64,000 bases of DNA from contig NZ_BBYF01000004.1 of NCBI RefSeq assembly GCF_001894745.1, positions 372,001-436,000 on the forward strand. The letters are read 5' to 3'. Position numbers and translations under genes: made by a program. This DNA is from Paenibacillus sp. NAIST15-1. Lineage in GTDB: Bacteria > Bacillota > Bacilli > Paenibacillales > Paenibacillaceae. Positions 25,996 through 35,185 of the stretch are shown piece after piece; the first letter of the stretch is position 1; every line of letters starts with the position of its first letter. The notes beneath the pieces are model-generated. The model was not told the DNA's origin and ran no database searches. It was given only the letters and a program-made list of their open reading frames with translations.

Positions 25996-27399
25996 ATGAA
26001 AAAATGGGTGTATGTGGCAGGGATTCTGCTTGTAGCAGGTGCAGCCACCGCTGTGTATTTGACCCAGCGGCCGGCAGAACAGCCATCAGCTGCTAATTTG
26101 CCAACAAGAACCGTACAAGCAAGTAAGGGGAACATGGAAACAAAGGTATCCGGATCTGGATCCGTTAGCGTGTCGGAGGTGAACAACGTCAAGGCTGGCT
26201 ATAAAGGTACGATCAGCAAAATCAACTTCAAAGTAGGTGATCAAGTAAAAAAAGGCCAGACGCTTGTTGTATTCAAAAAGACAGACAACTCAGAGCGAAT
26301 CAAGCAAACGGAGTTGTCGCTTAAAAAGCAACAATTGCAAATGCAGCAGTTTCAGAAGCAGTACAAGGAGGCACCTGAGGAGAACCGGGAGTCCATTCAG
26401 GTGAACATGGAATCCCTCGACTTAGAAATCGAGCAAAATGAATCTACACTCGCCAGCCTACAGGCCGAAGAAGCAGAGAATCACGATGTAGTTGCTCCAG
26501 CTGCAGGGACAATTAAGGAAAGCCAGATTGAAACAGGCAATGATGTGAATGAAAATACCGTAGTTGCGGTCATCGCCGACTATACCAAACTTGAATTTAT
26601 CATGTCAGCTGACGAGCTTGATATTCCATCGATTCAATCCGGACAGTCAGCGCAAGTTACACTCAATGCCTTCCCCAACCAACAATTTACTGGAAAAATC
26701 ACTTCAATTGGAAAAGAGGGCAACAGCAACAATGGTGTCGCTACCTATGAGGTCGGCATCAGCCTAACCAAGCCGGATGGCGTCCTTGCCGGCATGTCCG
26801 GTCAAGCGGAGATCGTTACCCAGACTAAGAATGATGTCGTGCTCGTTCCCGTCGAGGCTGTTATCGCGATGGGCAATAAGCATTATGTACGTGTTCCAGG
26901 CGAAGCTGGAAGCGCCTCTTCTGCAGCAAACGATGGCAAGGAACCAATTAGCGGACAAGGCAATGCCGACGACGTGAATAAGCAGGATAGAAAGGCGGAC
27001 AACCCGCAAAATACAGGCAATGGAAATGCTGCTGGTGGCTGGTCTAGAGCCAACCGCAGCGATTCAGGCACTCCATCTGGAGAACTGACAAGCCGAAACG
27101 GGGAAACTGGTCAAGAAAATACAAGAAACAATGGACGTATGGATATGAGACAAGCAATGGGCGGCACACTTAAGGAAGTCGTCGTTGGGATTAGCAACGA
27201 CACTTATGCCGAGATCACATCCGGGCTTCAAGCTGGTGATGCTGTCTTAATTGCCACCCCACAGGGCAAGGCAGGCAGCGGTAGCAGTACCACCGAGCAA
27301 AGACAGCGCCAGAATGGAATGGGCTTTGGCGGAGGTGGGTTCCCTGGGGGAGCGAGCTTCCAGGGTGGCTCGATGGGAAGCAGAGGCGGTCGCCAATGA
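25996..27399 (+). CDS. HlyD/MacA-type adaptor subunit of an ABC exporter
   Basis: The 467-residue protein starts with a membrane helix or uncleaved signal (5-22) and has the membrane-fusion-protein layout: barrel-sandwich halves (GYKGTISKINFKVGDQVKKGQTL and VVAPAAGTIKESQIETGNDVNENTVVAVI, each partly cited), a coiled-coil hairpin of about 60 residues rich in Gln and Glu, a beta-barrel domain, and a Gly/Ser/Gln-rich tail ending [10 protein letters not shown] low-complexity insert at about 300-380 separates the membrane-proximal strands. Its stop overlaps the ATG of the ATPase gene. The trio resembles MacAB and the Bacillus YknXYZ peptide-toxin protection system. Confidence 0.9.
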   Translation: MKKWVYVAGILLVAGAATAVYLTQRPAEQPSAANLPTRTVQASKGNMETKVSGSGSVSVSEVNNVKAGYKGTISKINFKVGDQVKKGQTLVVFKKTDNSERIKQTELSLKKQQLQMQQFQKQYKEAPEENRESIQVNMESLDLEIEQNESTLASLQAEEAENHDVVAPAAGTIKESQIETGNDVNENTVVAVIADYTKLEFIMSADELDIPSIQSGQSAQVTLNAFPNQQFTGKITSIGKEGNSNNGVATYEVGISLTKPDGVLAGMSGQAEIVTQTKNDVVLVPVEAVIAMGNKHYVRVPGEAGSASSAANDGKEPISGQGNADDVNKQDRKADNPQNTGNGNAAGGWSRANRSDSGTPSGELTSRNGETGQENTRNNGRMDMRQAMGGTLKEVVVGISNDTYAEITSGLQAGDAVLIATPQGKAGSGSSTTEQRQRQNGMGFGGGGFPGGASFQGGSMGSRGGRQ

Positions 27400-28181
27400 A
27401 GCAGCTTGCCAATACTGCCAATGTCATGGCAAACATGTCTAATAATCAAAGCATCATCTCCATTTGTAACGTTAAGAAGTCATATCGAATGGGATCGGAA
27501 GAGGTCAATATTCTCCAAGGCGTCAATCTCGATATTCAGTATGGCGATTTTGTAGCCATTATTGGCCCTTCTGGATCAGGGAAGTCGACGTTGATGAACG
27601 TCATTGGCTGTCTGGATACGCCAAGTGAAGGAAGTTATACGCTGGATGGAGTAGAAGTAAGTCGCCTGAGCGACAACAAGCTTGCAGACATTCGCAATCA
27701 CAAAATCGGATTTATCTTTCAAAGCTTTCACCTGCTTCCTAAGCTGACCGCCATTGAAAATGTTGAGCTGCCTCTCATCTACCGTGGATTAAGCAATAAA
27801 GAGAGACGGGAAGCAGCACTGCAGGCACTGCAGCAGGTGGGCTTGGAGGATAGGATTGGGCATCGGCCAAGCGAGCTATCCGGCGGGCAGCAGCAGCGGG
27901 TAGCCATCGCTCGCGCATTGGCCGCACACCCGCCCATCCTGCTTGCAGATGAACCAACTGGAGCATTGGATACGAAGACGGGACACGAGGTACTCGAACT
28001 GATCGAGAAGCTGAATCAAGAAGGACATACGATTATACTCATCACTCATGACATGGAGGTTGCTGCTCGTGCGAAGAGGGTTGTCTTCATGAATGACGGC
28101 AGCCTGACCGAAGAAAGGGGGAATGGGCGTGAAGCTGTCGCAAGGATTCAAAATGTCATGGCACAGTATCCGTTCCAATAA
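27396..28181 (+). CDS. MacB-type ABC transporter ATPase
   Basis: The 261-residue ATPase has Walker [11 protein letters not shown]-loop IFQSFHLL, signature [15 protein letters not shown], Walker [13 protein letters not shown] and H-loop THD, all typical of the LolD/MacB/YknY group. It overlaps the adaptor gene by four bases and the permease gene by about 58 bases. An internal ATG at about 27435 (MSNNQSIIS) is an alternative start. Confidence 0.94.
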   Translation: MKQLANTANVMANMSNNQSIISICNVKKSYRMGSEEVNILQGVNLDIQYGDFVAIIGPSGSGKSTLMNVIGCLDTPSEGSYTLDGVEVSRLSDNKLADIRNHKIGFIFQSFHLLPKLTAIENVELPLIYRGLSNKERREAALQALQQVGLEDRIGHRPSELSGGQQQRVAIARALAAHPPILLADEPTGALDTKTGHEVLELIEKLNQEGHTIILITHDMEVAARAKRVVFMNDGSLTEERGNGREAVARIQNVMAQYPFQ

Positions 28182-29307
28182 GCTGCGCACCTTCCTATCT
28201 ATGCTGGGGATATTAATTGGTGTAGCTACCGTTATTTCCTTAATGGCCATGGGCCAAGGCTCTTCCAATGCAGTCGAGCAATCCCTGCAAAGCCTGGGAA
28301 CGAATCAGTTGTCCGTGAACATTATGGGTCGAGGCAGCCAAACGACATTAACTTTGGAGGATGCCATCCATCTCGCAGATGATATACCGGATATCGAAGG
28401 CTTGGCTCCTATCGTATCTGGGAGTGCGACCGTCAAGAACGGGACGACCGAATCTGCATCCGTGACTGTAGAAGGCATTACGCCAGAATATGAGCAGGTG
28501 AAGGACTTCAGAAATCAAAGCGGACGCTATATCGTGCCGCTTGACGTCACAGGCTATTCCCGAGTGGCCCTGCTTGGCGTAGATACGGCAGCTGAATTAT
28601 TCAAGGGAGCAGATCCCATCGGGCAAACGATACTGCTCGATGGCGCTCGATTCAAAGTCGTGGGCGTGCTGGAGTCTAAGGGAAGCTCGCTCGGCGGATC
28701 GAATGACGAGAAGGTTCTCATCCCCATCACGACTGCGCAGCGAATGTTCCAATCGGCCGGCGTTCGCTCCGTCAACATTAAGGTTTCCCAGGAAGAACGC
28801 ATGAGCGTGGTCGTCGACCAGCTGAATGAGAAGCTGACGAAGCTGTTCCGCGGCAATACGAACAGCTTCAATATTTTCAACCAGCAGGATGTCAAGGAGA
28901 CGATGAGCTCGATCACGAAGACGCTGTCAACAATGATGGCAGGTGTTGCTGGCATCTCCCTCATTATCGGGGGAATTGGGATAATGAATATCATGCTGGT
29001 ATCTGTCACGGAGCGTACGCGGGAAATCGGCATTCGCAAATCGCTCGGTGCCAAGAAACGCGATATTTTACTGCAATTTCTCATTGAATCGGTTGTTCTT
29101 AGTGGACTGGGCGGCTTGACTGGGATTGGGCTCGCCTATGGCGCCTGTTTTGCCATGACCCATTTCTTGTCCGTTGCTACCGCCATCCAAGTCGATATCG
29201 TCATCTACGCATTTGCTTTCTCCGCGATCATCGGCATCGTGTTCGGCATATTCCCTGCCAACAAAGCAGCTTCCTTGAAGCCTGTAGAAGCTTTGCGGCA
29301 TGATTGA
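28123..29307 (+). CDS. MacB-type ABC transporter permease
   Basis: The 394-residue protein has the MacB/FtsX layout: N-terminal helix (about 20-42, LGILIGVATVISLMAMG), a large extracellular domain (about 45-270) and three C-terminal helices with the family motif ERTREIGIRKSLGAKKRDIL between helices 2 and 3. AAAGGGGG lies before either the ATG at 28123 or a GTG at 28129. With the adaptor and ATPase it should export a peptide, antibiotic or toxin, or protect against one. Confidence 0.93.
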   Translation: MGVKLSQGFKMSWHSIRSNKLRTFLSMLGILIGVATVISLMAMGQGSSNAVEQSLQSLGTNQLSVNIMGRGSQTTLTLEDAIHLADDIPDIEGLAPIVSGSATVKNGTTESASVTVEGITPEYEQVKDFRNQSGRYIVPLDVTGYSRVALLGVDTAAELFKGADPIGQTILLDGARFKVVGVLESKGSSLGGSNDEKVLIPITTAQRMFQSAGVRSVNIKVSQEERMSVVVDQLNEKLTKLFRGNTNSFNIFNQQDVKETMSSITKTLSTMMAGVAGISLIIGGIGIMNIMLVSVTERTREIGIRKSLGAKKRDILLQFLIESVVLSGLGGLTGIGLAYGACFAMTHFLSVATAIQVDIVIYAFAFSAIIGIVFGIFPANKAASLKPVEALRHD

Positions 29308-29357
29308 ATTAATACTGAAATGATGGACAGCATAGCTTGCAGCCCGATCAACAAGAA

Positions 29358-29395
29358 AGACAGCCTAATTCCCTTGTGGAATACAGGCTGTCTCT
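29358..29395. terminator. Bidirectional terminator after the ABC exporter
   Basis: AGACAGCCT (29358-29366) pairs with AGGCTGTCT (29385-29393), between the converging permease and methyltransferase genes. Confidence 0.7.
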
Positions 29396-29422
29396 ATTTA
29401 CCACAATCATTCCTCGATGCTG

Positions 29423-30022
29423 CTACGGTCTCGCCCACACAACGTGCACCATATCAATCCAGTAGCTCTCTTCCCGTTCGATCTTGATGTCCGCGCCGCG
29501 AATCATATCCATGATGCTACGTGTATGATGACAGCCCGTAAAGCGATATAGCAATGGATTGAGCGTCTTCTGCACCGCTGATACAGCCGCCTTCGAGCTG
29601 ATCCCGTGCTCCATCAGCAGCAGCTTGCCATCAGGCTTGCACCAGCGACGCATGTTGCGCAGCACCAGCATCGGATTCTGATAGCTGCACATGGATAGCG
29701 TGGAAATGACCGTATCGAAAGATTGCTCCGGGAAACTCAACTCTTCCGTATCTGAGCATATGAAACGGATATCCAATGGGTAATTTGCAGCTGCCTTCCT
29801 CGCCTTATCCAGCATTCCCTCGCTGAAATCGGTAGCTGTAATGTTCACACCTGATGGGTAGTAAGGGAAGTTAGCCCCCGCTCCAACTGCAATTTCAAGC
29901 ACGTCCCCTGCTGCGCTGCCGATTAGTTTCTCTCTCCATTTTCGCTGCTTCGGATCTTCGCGGCGCTTATCGTATTGAGCAGCTTGCTTATCAAAGATAC
30001 GAACTAGTTTTGTCTTCTCCAA
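29423..30022 (-). CDS. Class I SAM-dependent methyltransferase
   Basis: The start is probably TTG at 30022 (LEKTKLVRIFDKQAAQYD), seven bases after GGAGGGG; an ATG frame to 30061 lacks a site. The 199-residue product has motif I VLEIAVGAGANFPYYP, motif II TDFSEGML and motif IV FDTVISTLSMCS, as in UbiE/Methyltransf_11 enzymes. The length and SLCMLP-like pattern resemble small-molecule methyltransferases such as phosphatidylethanolamine or menaquinone-type enzymes. Its substrate is not deducible. Confidence 0.85.
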   Translation of the reverse strand: MEKTKLVRIFDKQAAQYDKRREDPKQRKWREKLIGSAAGDVLEIAVGAGANFPYYPSGVNITATDFSEGMLDKARKAAANYPLDIRFICSDTEELSFPEQSFDTVISTLSMCSYQNPMLVLRNMRRWCKPDGKLLLMEHGISSKAAVSAVQKTLNPLLYRFTGCHHTRSIMDMIRGADIKIEREESYWIDMVHVVWARP

Positions 30023-30127
30023 CTGATTGCCCCTCCGTTGCTCCGTATCGCTTGCGAACATGCTTGTCCACCAAGCGAGGTCGATGTCGTGTAGAAGACA
30101 ATACGAGGAACACCGTCTGTTGTTTCA

Positions 30128-30850
30128 CTATTTTTCCATTACGCATCGGCGTGATGACGCCTCTTCGCAATGTCCATTTGATAGAGTCGCAGTTCGCTTC
30201 CGATGGGCATCCGACTTGCTCTGGCGCTTATTCCATAGCATCTGCTTATCCGCAATGTCCACCAGTTCATTCAGACTTATGCCTTGACTTGGGAATGTTG
30301 AGCAGCCTATGGAGATAGACAACGGTGTCTGCTGGTAACTCGTCGGAAGCTGAATGTGGGATAGCAAGGTATGCTGAACATTATGCACTTCCTTATCATC
30401 CGCACAAGGAACCATAATAACGAACTCATCTCCGCCCCAGCGCGCAACCCGCTTGCCGCGGATTTTCATTTGCAGCAACTGACTGCTTACCTTCTTCAGC
30501 ATCGTGTCACCGACATGATGACCATAACTATCGTTAATCGTCTTAAAGTTATCGATGTCGATGAAATAGACAGCCACTTTGTGATTGGCTTTAATTGATT
30601 TCTTAGACATGGCACGGAACAGGCGCAATGCTGCTGGTCGGGTGTGCGTCCTCGTTAACGGATCCGTATCGCGTTCGTATCGTAATCGATCGATGTACTT
30701 GCCAACTTGCCACGAGAATAACAGGGCCAAAGCTGACATGACCACGACCAAATAATGATTTAGACCATTTAGCGACAAATACATATGCAACGACAAAGCC
30801 GCTAGCAAAGTCACCGCAGTCAACAATATTCTGCCTTTTCGTGTCTCCAT
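30128..30850 (-). CDS. Membrane diguanylate cyclase (GGDEF)
   Basis: The start at 30850 (METRKGRILL) follows GAGGTGGAG; the longer frame from a TTG at 30913 lacks this. The 240-residue protein has two membrane helices (about 8-45) and one GGDEF domain (about 60-220) with DTDPLTRTHTR, VYFIDIDNFKTINDSYGHHVGD and an intact RWGGDEF. The position of the inhibitory RxxD site reads IRGK, so product inhibition is probably lost. It can make cyclic di-GMP, and the nearby exopolysaccharide operon ends with a likely cyclic-di-GMP receptor. Confidence 0.92.
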   Translation of the reverse strand: METRKGRILLTAVTLLAALSLHMYLSLNGLNHYLVVVMSALALLFSWQVGKYIDRLRYERDTDPLTRTHTRPAALRLFRAMSKKSIKANHKVAVYFIDIDNFKTINDSYGHHVGDTMLKKVSSQLLQMKIRGKRVARWGGDEFVIMVPCADDKEVHNVQHTLLSHIQLPTSYQQTPLSISIGCSTFPSQGISLNELVDIADKQMLWNKRQSKSDAHRKRTATLSNGHCEEASSRRCVMEK

Positions 30851-31031
30851 ACTCCACCTCGGAATCTCATTAGACAACATTATATTCCAGCTTGCTGAAC
30901 ATTTACTGAACAATCTTCAAGAGAGCGCCAATCGAATGGCACACTCGCCTGTGTCCACTTCTAGTTCCTCGAATACACTGACGATAGAATTCCTTGCGTG
31001 AGATGTATAAGGACAGGGGGACATCGAAGAA

Positions 31032-32057
31032 GTGGCTCGTCGATTATCTAAGTTTCAATTTCATACGATTACGAGGCAGTATGGGTTGCATCTGAGGAGA
31101 GTTAAACCATATCGTTCCCTGTATAAATCTACGGCAGCATACCGGGCGACTACAGAGGAAGGGATCTTCGTCATTAAACCTTTTTATAAGTCTAAGGTTT
31201 TAACCAAGCTGACGACGAAGCAGCAAATTATCCGAATTTCGGCTTATGTGAAGATGCTTCAGGAACAGAGCTATCCTCATCTCCCCCGTTGGCTGTCCAC
31301 ATCGTCCGGGAGAATGTGGGTGAGCCGCCGTGGCAGGCCGTACTACATGATGGAATGGGTAGAGGGGAATCGACCACAGCATGCTCAGGACTTCGAGCAG
31401 TTGGGCAAGGCCTTAGCTGTACTTCATACTTGCTGCCAAGGAATTCTCCCTCCAACACCTCTCGTTACGCATAAGGTAGTACAGCATCTATTCCAGCAAG
31501 ACGCTGCATTTCGCCGCCAGCTTCCGGCACTGCGCAGAAGCAGAAGAAGGGCATCTTGGTTCAAGACATACGGCACGCAATGTACAGAGCTTGCTGCAGA
31601 AGCACAAGGCATCATCAACAACACGGAAATACAACAGCTCTTAAATGAGGAGACCTATCGACCCACACTAATTCATGGTGATATCACTTCGCCGAATGTC
31701 ATCATGAGCCCGAACGGACTTTATCTCATCGACTGGGATCAAGTAAGAATCGATTCTGCTTATTATGAGATTACGAAAACATTGTTCAACACTACTCATT
31801 TCAACCTTGCCCACATAGAGGCCCTATTGCAGGGATATGGGCAAGTGAAGCCTTGGACATCACCTGAACGATTGTTACTAAGCGCCCTATACCGTTGCCC
31901 GCTTGAAGCATGGATCGCAGCAAGGACAGTATCGGCAAGCCGTTCAATCCTTTTGCAGCGCATATTGACGCGAACCTGGAACGAGCGGATGGCTGCCATT
32001 CAATGGATAGATGAATGGGCTAGAAACACTGACAACGAGGGACAGAACGGAGAATAA
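31032..32057 (+). CDS. CotS/YutH-type spore-coat kinase homologue (APH fold)
   Basis: The 341-residue protein starts with GTG at 31032 (AGGGGG upstream). It has the aminoglycoside-phosphotransferase fold: a Lys in IFVIKPF for ATP, a hinge MMEWVEG, the catalytic loop LIHGDITSPNVIM (HGD-x5-N) and the metal-binding LIDWDQ. The pattern and the basic N-terminus fit the CotS/CotI/YsxE spore-coat family rather than resistance enzymes, implying an endospore-forming host. It is monocistronic with its own terminator. Confidence 0.87.
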   Translation: MARRLSKFQFHTITRQYGLHLRRVKPYRSLYKSTAAYRATTEEGIFVIKPFYKSKVLTKLTTKQQIIRISAYVKMLQEQSYPHLPRWLSTSSGRMWVSRRGRPYYMMEWVEGNRPQHAQDFEQLGKALAVLHTCCQGILPPTPLVTHKVVQHLFQQDAAFRRQLPALRRSRRRASWFKTYGTQCTELAAEAQGIINNTEIQQLLNEETYRPTLIHGDITSPNVIMSPNGLYLIDWDQVRIDSAYYEITKTLFNTTHFNLAHIEALLQGYGQVKPWTSPERLLLSALYRCPLEAWIAARTVSASRSILLQRILTRTWNERMAAIQWIDEWARNTDNEGQNGE

Positions 32058-32059
32058 TA

Positions 32060-32098
32060 AAAAATCCATCCACCTGACTACGGTGGATGGATTTGATC
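32060..32098. terminator. Bidirectional terminator between the spore kinase and EPS operon
   Basis: AATCCATCCACC (32063-32074) pairs with GGTGGATGGATT (32082-32093), flanked by A and T tracts. Confidence 0.8.
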
Positions 32099-32132
32099 CA
32101 AGGCCGGATGCCCCTAAGGCTTTCTGATCCCT

Positions 32133-32987
32133 TTATACATCGTACTCCATTTGCTTTCTTGCTTGCGTTATGAATTCCAGCGGCGTGGATACCGTCTCAG
32201 GAGAATATTCCAAGGCTCCCACGGTAAGATTAAGCTCGATCTTGTATTTGCCAGCCAATTCTACGTCATTGAAGGAGGCAACTTTCTCCTTCAACCGCTC
32301 GATGACCACATTGGCGCCGTCACGGTCGGTAAACAACAGCAGGCCCCATGTCGGATTATCCGTATTAAGCATGTATAGCGAGTCATTCATACGTATGCTT
32401 GTCTCACTAAGCTTGGACACACCATAGATCATTTCCGACATTTGCTCCTCGCTTACCATTCGCTTCAACTCGTCCCAATATCTCACTTGCACGACAAGCA
32501 GCGTCAGCGGAATATGATAACGCGTAGAGAGAGCCATAAATACCTTGGCATCTTTTTGGAACGAGCGGCTATTTTTCAAGTCCGTGCTTTCGTCCATCGT
32601 CGCCAGAGATGCATTTATCCGTTTCAGCTGTTCGTTCTCCGTCTGCAATCTTCGATTGCCGAGTGTAAGCATGGCACTAACTACGGTAAAGGCTGGCGTC
32701 ATGATAAGCCAGAAATAATTATGAGCCCCAACGACCCCACCTTCCACGACAGTCTGATACAACGTAAACGTCCCGTATCCGAACAGGAACACAATATTCA
32801 GAACTAACCCCGTTGTCACACTCGTAAAGTACGTAACGATCGCGATAAGAAAGGCCACATTCAGCAAAATCATGTTCAGGATGTAGCGATTCGGCTCACC
32901 CACCGTAAATGCAATGCATACGAAGCTAAGCAAAAACCATAGCAAGAAGGCGCCATCTGACAGGAGACTACTTTGATTCCGTTTCAT
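32133..32987 (-). CDS. Degenerate GGDEF membrane protein, likely c-di-GMP receptor of the EPS operon (YdaK/PssE-like)
   Basis: The 284-residue protein has four to five membrane helices (about 12-110), a short coiled segment, and a GGDEF-like domain from about residue 133 (STDLKNSRSFQKD). The catalytic motif is replaced by NTDNP (208-212), so it cannot be a cyclase. The inhibitory-site motif RxxD is kept as RMND (199-202), at the canonical spacing before the lost GGDEF. This is the expected make-up of a receptor that binds cyclic di-GMP through the I-site, as proposed for Bacillus YdaK and shown for Listeria PssE. The gene overlaps the preceding BcsB-like gene by 20 bases. Confidence 0.88.
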   Translation of the reverse strand: MKRNQSSLLSDGAFLLWFLLSFVCIAFTVGEPNRYILNMILLNVAFLIAIVTYFTSVTTGLVLNIVFLFGYGTFTLYQTVVEGGVVGAHNYFWLIMTPAFTVVSAMLTLGNRRLQTENEQLKRINASLATMDESTDLKNSRSFQKDAKVFMALSTRYHIPLTLLVVQVRYWDELKRMVSEEQMSEMIYGVSKLSETSIRMNDSLYMLNTDNPTWGLLLFTDRDGANVVIERLKEKVASFNDVELAGKYKIELNLTVGALEYSPETVSTPLEFITQARKQMEYDV

Positions 32988-35076
32988 CGCCAGCCCCCCG
33001 TTTCTTGCGGTATTTGCGAATCATGAAAATGAGGGATACGAGCACGAGCAAGCCGATAAGCATTGCGGCCACCATGAAGCCCAGAACGTCCCCACGCTGC
33101 AGAACCTGCTCCACAATCGAGGAAGATTGCTGTTCCGCCTGCTTCTTGAAGCGGAAGGCGTGGATGTCGCCGTCCTTGTTCGTGGCTACGCCATCTCCAT
33201 ATATTCTCCACTTCGCATTATCACTGGCGAGCAGTTTAGAGGCCAAATAATCATATTCGGTGCTCGGTCCACTAATAGCAAGCAAGCCTCGGCCTGCTTC
33301 AAACGGAGATTCGATGATCTGAAGCGTACCTAAACGCTTGCCGTAATCCGCGTCCACGCTCATCTTTTCATTGGAGGTAAACCCTTCTCCATTTGCTCCA
33401 TATTTAAAATACAATTTATCATTATTATCCCGAATGACTTTATTATTGTTATAGCTTCCAATTGCGATCACGTTATGGGCCTTCAAGTCAGAAGCAGCTG
33501 CGCTATCCTCAAAGAACCGGACTTCGCCTGCATTGCCCTCCGCATATTGGCCAAGAAGATTGAACACATTCGCCAGCGACTGATACGTATACATATCTGG
33601 ATTTTTCGGCATCACAACCGCAACCTGATTGAAGCTGCCGTCACGAAGGAATGGGTTCGGATAGCTGTCGAACAGCAGCTCTGTCTTATCCTTCGTTTTC
33701 AGCTGTAGTACCGAATCCTTCGTAATGAATGCCCAGGGCATCTCATCCTGTGGCTCCATGCACACAACATTCCGAAGCTCCAAATCAAATGCAACCGTGA
33801 CTGTAAAGTTACCCGTTACATCTAAATTTTTCGGAATCGGCAGTGTTAATGTATCCTTGTTGGCTAAATCCATATTCAGCTTCTTGCTGCCGATTGGCGT
33901 GTTGTTAATGAGCACCGTAACCATGGAGCGATCAAAATCAAGATTGGTCGCATACCGCATGTCCAGGTGGATTTTGCTCGCCTCGGCAATCGTGCGGTTG
34001 GCCGGAAGCGATATGAAGTATGATTTCTCTTGATGCATCCAGCCTTTCAGCTTATCGCCATTGTCCGTAAGCTTCATGTCCTTGCTAATGGTAACTTCAG
34101 GCGTCGCAACATCCGTATTGCCCGATACCATTTTCGTATCCCCGTCCAACTGCTTGACCAGCTCTTGATTCGCCAGCAATCGTCCTGCCTTCACCAGCAT
34201 GGCAGGATCCTGAGAAGTAACGACAAGAGTAGGCTGTGTACCCGTACGAATCACGCGGATCACCGCAGCTTGCGTGACATCTACATTGCCCAGCTCACTC
34301 TTCCAGGCCGCCGGCAGTTGGTCGTACAATGCCACAGCCACAACTGCTGTTTTCCCCTTCAAGGCATCAGCATCGAATGCATACATCGGAATTTGTTTTT
34401 GCTTCAGTCTATTTTGCTTCGCGAAACCTGATAATGCATATACGGCAGCCTCCAGTTCGGCAGGCTTACTGCTCTTCGGGATCGCAATCGCGTTACGTTC
34501 ATCGCTAACCGTATCCATGCCTGTAAAATGACGGTTAAAATCGCGAATGCTTGGCTTAATCGCCTCACTCGTATATCGAATAGAGGCGCCTGACGTCGCG
34601 AACAGCTGCAGCCAGTTGTCACGCTTCTCCGACGGCATACAAATTTGATTCGCATCCGTAGTGACAATATAGCCTTCGATCGTCAGTGTGTTATTCCCTT
34701 TCACCAGCAATTCCTTAGGGACGGATACCGTAAGTCGACGCTTTGGATCATCACTGACGTCAGGACGGAAGGAATGAAACTTTTTCCCGTTCAATGACAG
34801 CGTCACGCTTGACCGTTCTCTTTTCGTTAAGGGCGACGCTTTATAATCTACATGAATCTTAACTTCATCAACCTTCCAATACTCCTCAGTCTGGAAGTTG
34901 AACTGTCTGGAGGACATAATCCCGGACAAGGATGTGTCCGCACTTGAAAATGTCTCTTCATACGTACTCAGCTGAGCAGAGCCCATTGCCGGAGCCACAG
35001 CTGCCGAGGCCTGTCCAAGCTGTCCGAATAACAAGGACAAGCAAGTCATGCCGACTACGATCCACCGTTTATTCAC
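32968..35076 (-). CDS. BcsB-like exopolysaccharide export/synthase subunit (YdaN/PssD-like)
   Basis: The start is GTG at 35076 (VNKRWIVVGM), seven bases after ACAGGAGAG. The 702-residue protein has a signal peptide (about 1-26, ending ASAA), a large extracellular region of two BcsB-like repeats (jelly-roll plus flavodoxin-like; ICMPSEKRDNWLQL and VCMEPQDEMPWAF are the paired motifs), and a C-terminal membrane helix (about 665-690) with a basic tail. In cellulose-type systems BcsB guides the nascent glycan at the membrane surface. It follows the glycosyltransferase gene after about 110 bases that contain a remnant repeat. Confidence 0.88.
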   Translation of the reverse strand: MNKRWIVVGMTCLSLLFGQLGQASAAVAPAMGSAQLSTYEETFSSADTSLSGIMSSRQFNFQTEEYWKVDEVKIHVDYKASPLTKRERSSVTLSLNGKKFHSFRPDVSDDPKRRLTVSVPKELLVKGNNTLTIEGYIVTTDANQICMPSEKRDNWLQLFATSGASIRYTSEAIKPSIRDFNRHFTGMDTVSDERNAIAIPKSSKPAELEAAVYALSGFAKQNRLKQKQIPMYAFDADALKGKTAVVAVALYDQLPAAWKSELGNVDVTQAAVIRVIRTGTQPTLVVTSQDPAMLVKAGRLLANQELVKQLDGDTKMVSGNTDVATPEVTISKDMKLTDNGDKLKGWMHQEKSYFISLPANRTIAEASKIHLDMRYATNLDFDRSMVTVLINNTPIGSKKLNMDLANKDTLTLPIPKNLDVTGNFTVTVAFDLELRNVVCMEPQDEMPWAFITKDSVLQLKTKDKTELLFDSYPNPFLRDGSFNQVAVVMPKNPDMYTYQSLANVFNLLGQYAEGNAGEVRFFEDSAAASDLKAHNVIAIGSYNNNKVIRDNNDKLYFKYGANGEGFTSNEKMSVDADYGKRLGTLQIIESPFEAGRGLLAISGPSTEYDYLASKLLASDNAKWRIYGDGVATNKDGDIHAFRFKKQAEQQSSSIVEQVLQRGDVLGFMVAAMLIGLLVLVSLIFMIRKYRKKRGAGDETESK

Positions 35077-35139
35077 AAGCTTCTCTCCTGTCTTTTCTTC
35101 ATAAATGAGTATCAATGTTCAAACGAGTTCCTATATAAA

Positions 35140-35183
35140 TGCGTGATCAAAATGGTCGAGATACTGCGTGATCAAAATCGACC
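35140..35183. repeat. Direct repeat resembling the end of the 57-kb dispersed element
   Basis: TGCGTGATCAAAAT occurs twice (35140 and 35165), with GGTCGA/TCGACC in inverted orientation around the second copy. The motif GTGATCAAAA followed by GACC matches the right end of the repeat at 57132-57299. It sits in the gap between two genes of the EPS operon. Confidence 0.45.
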
Positions 35184-35185
35184 TT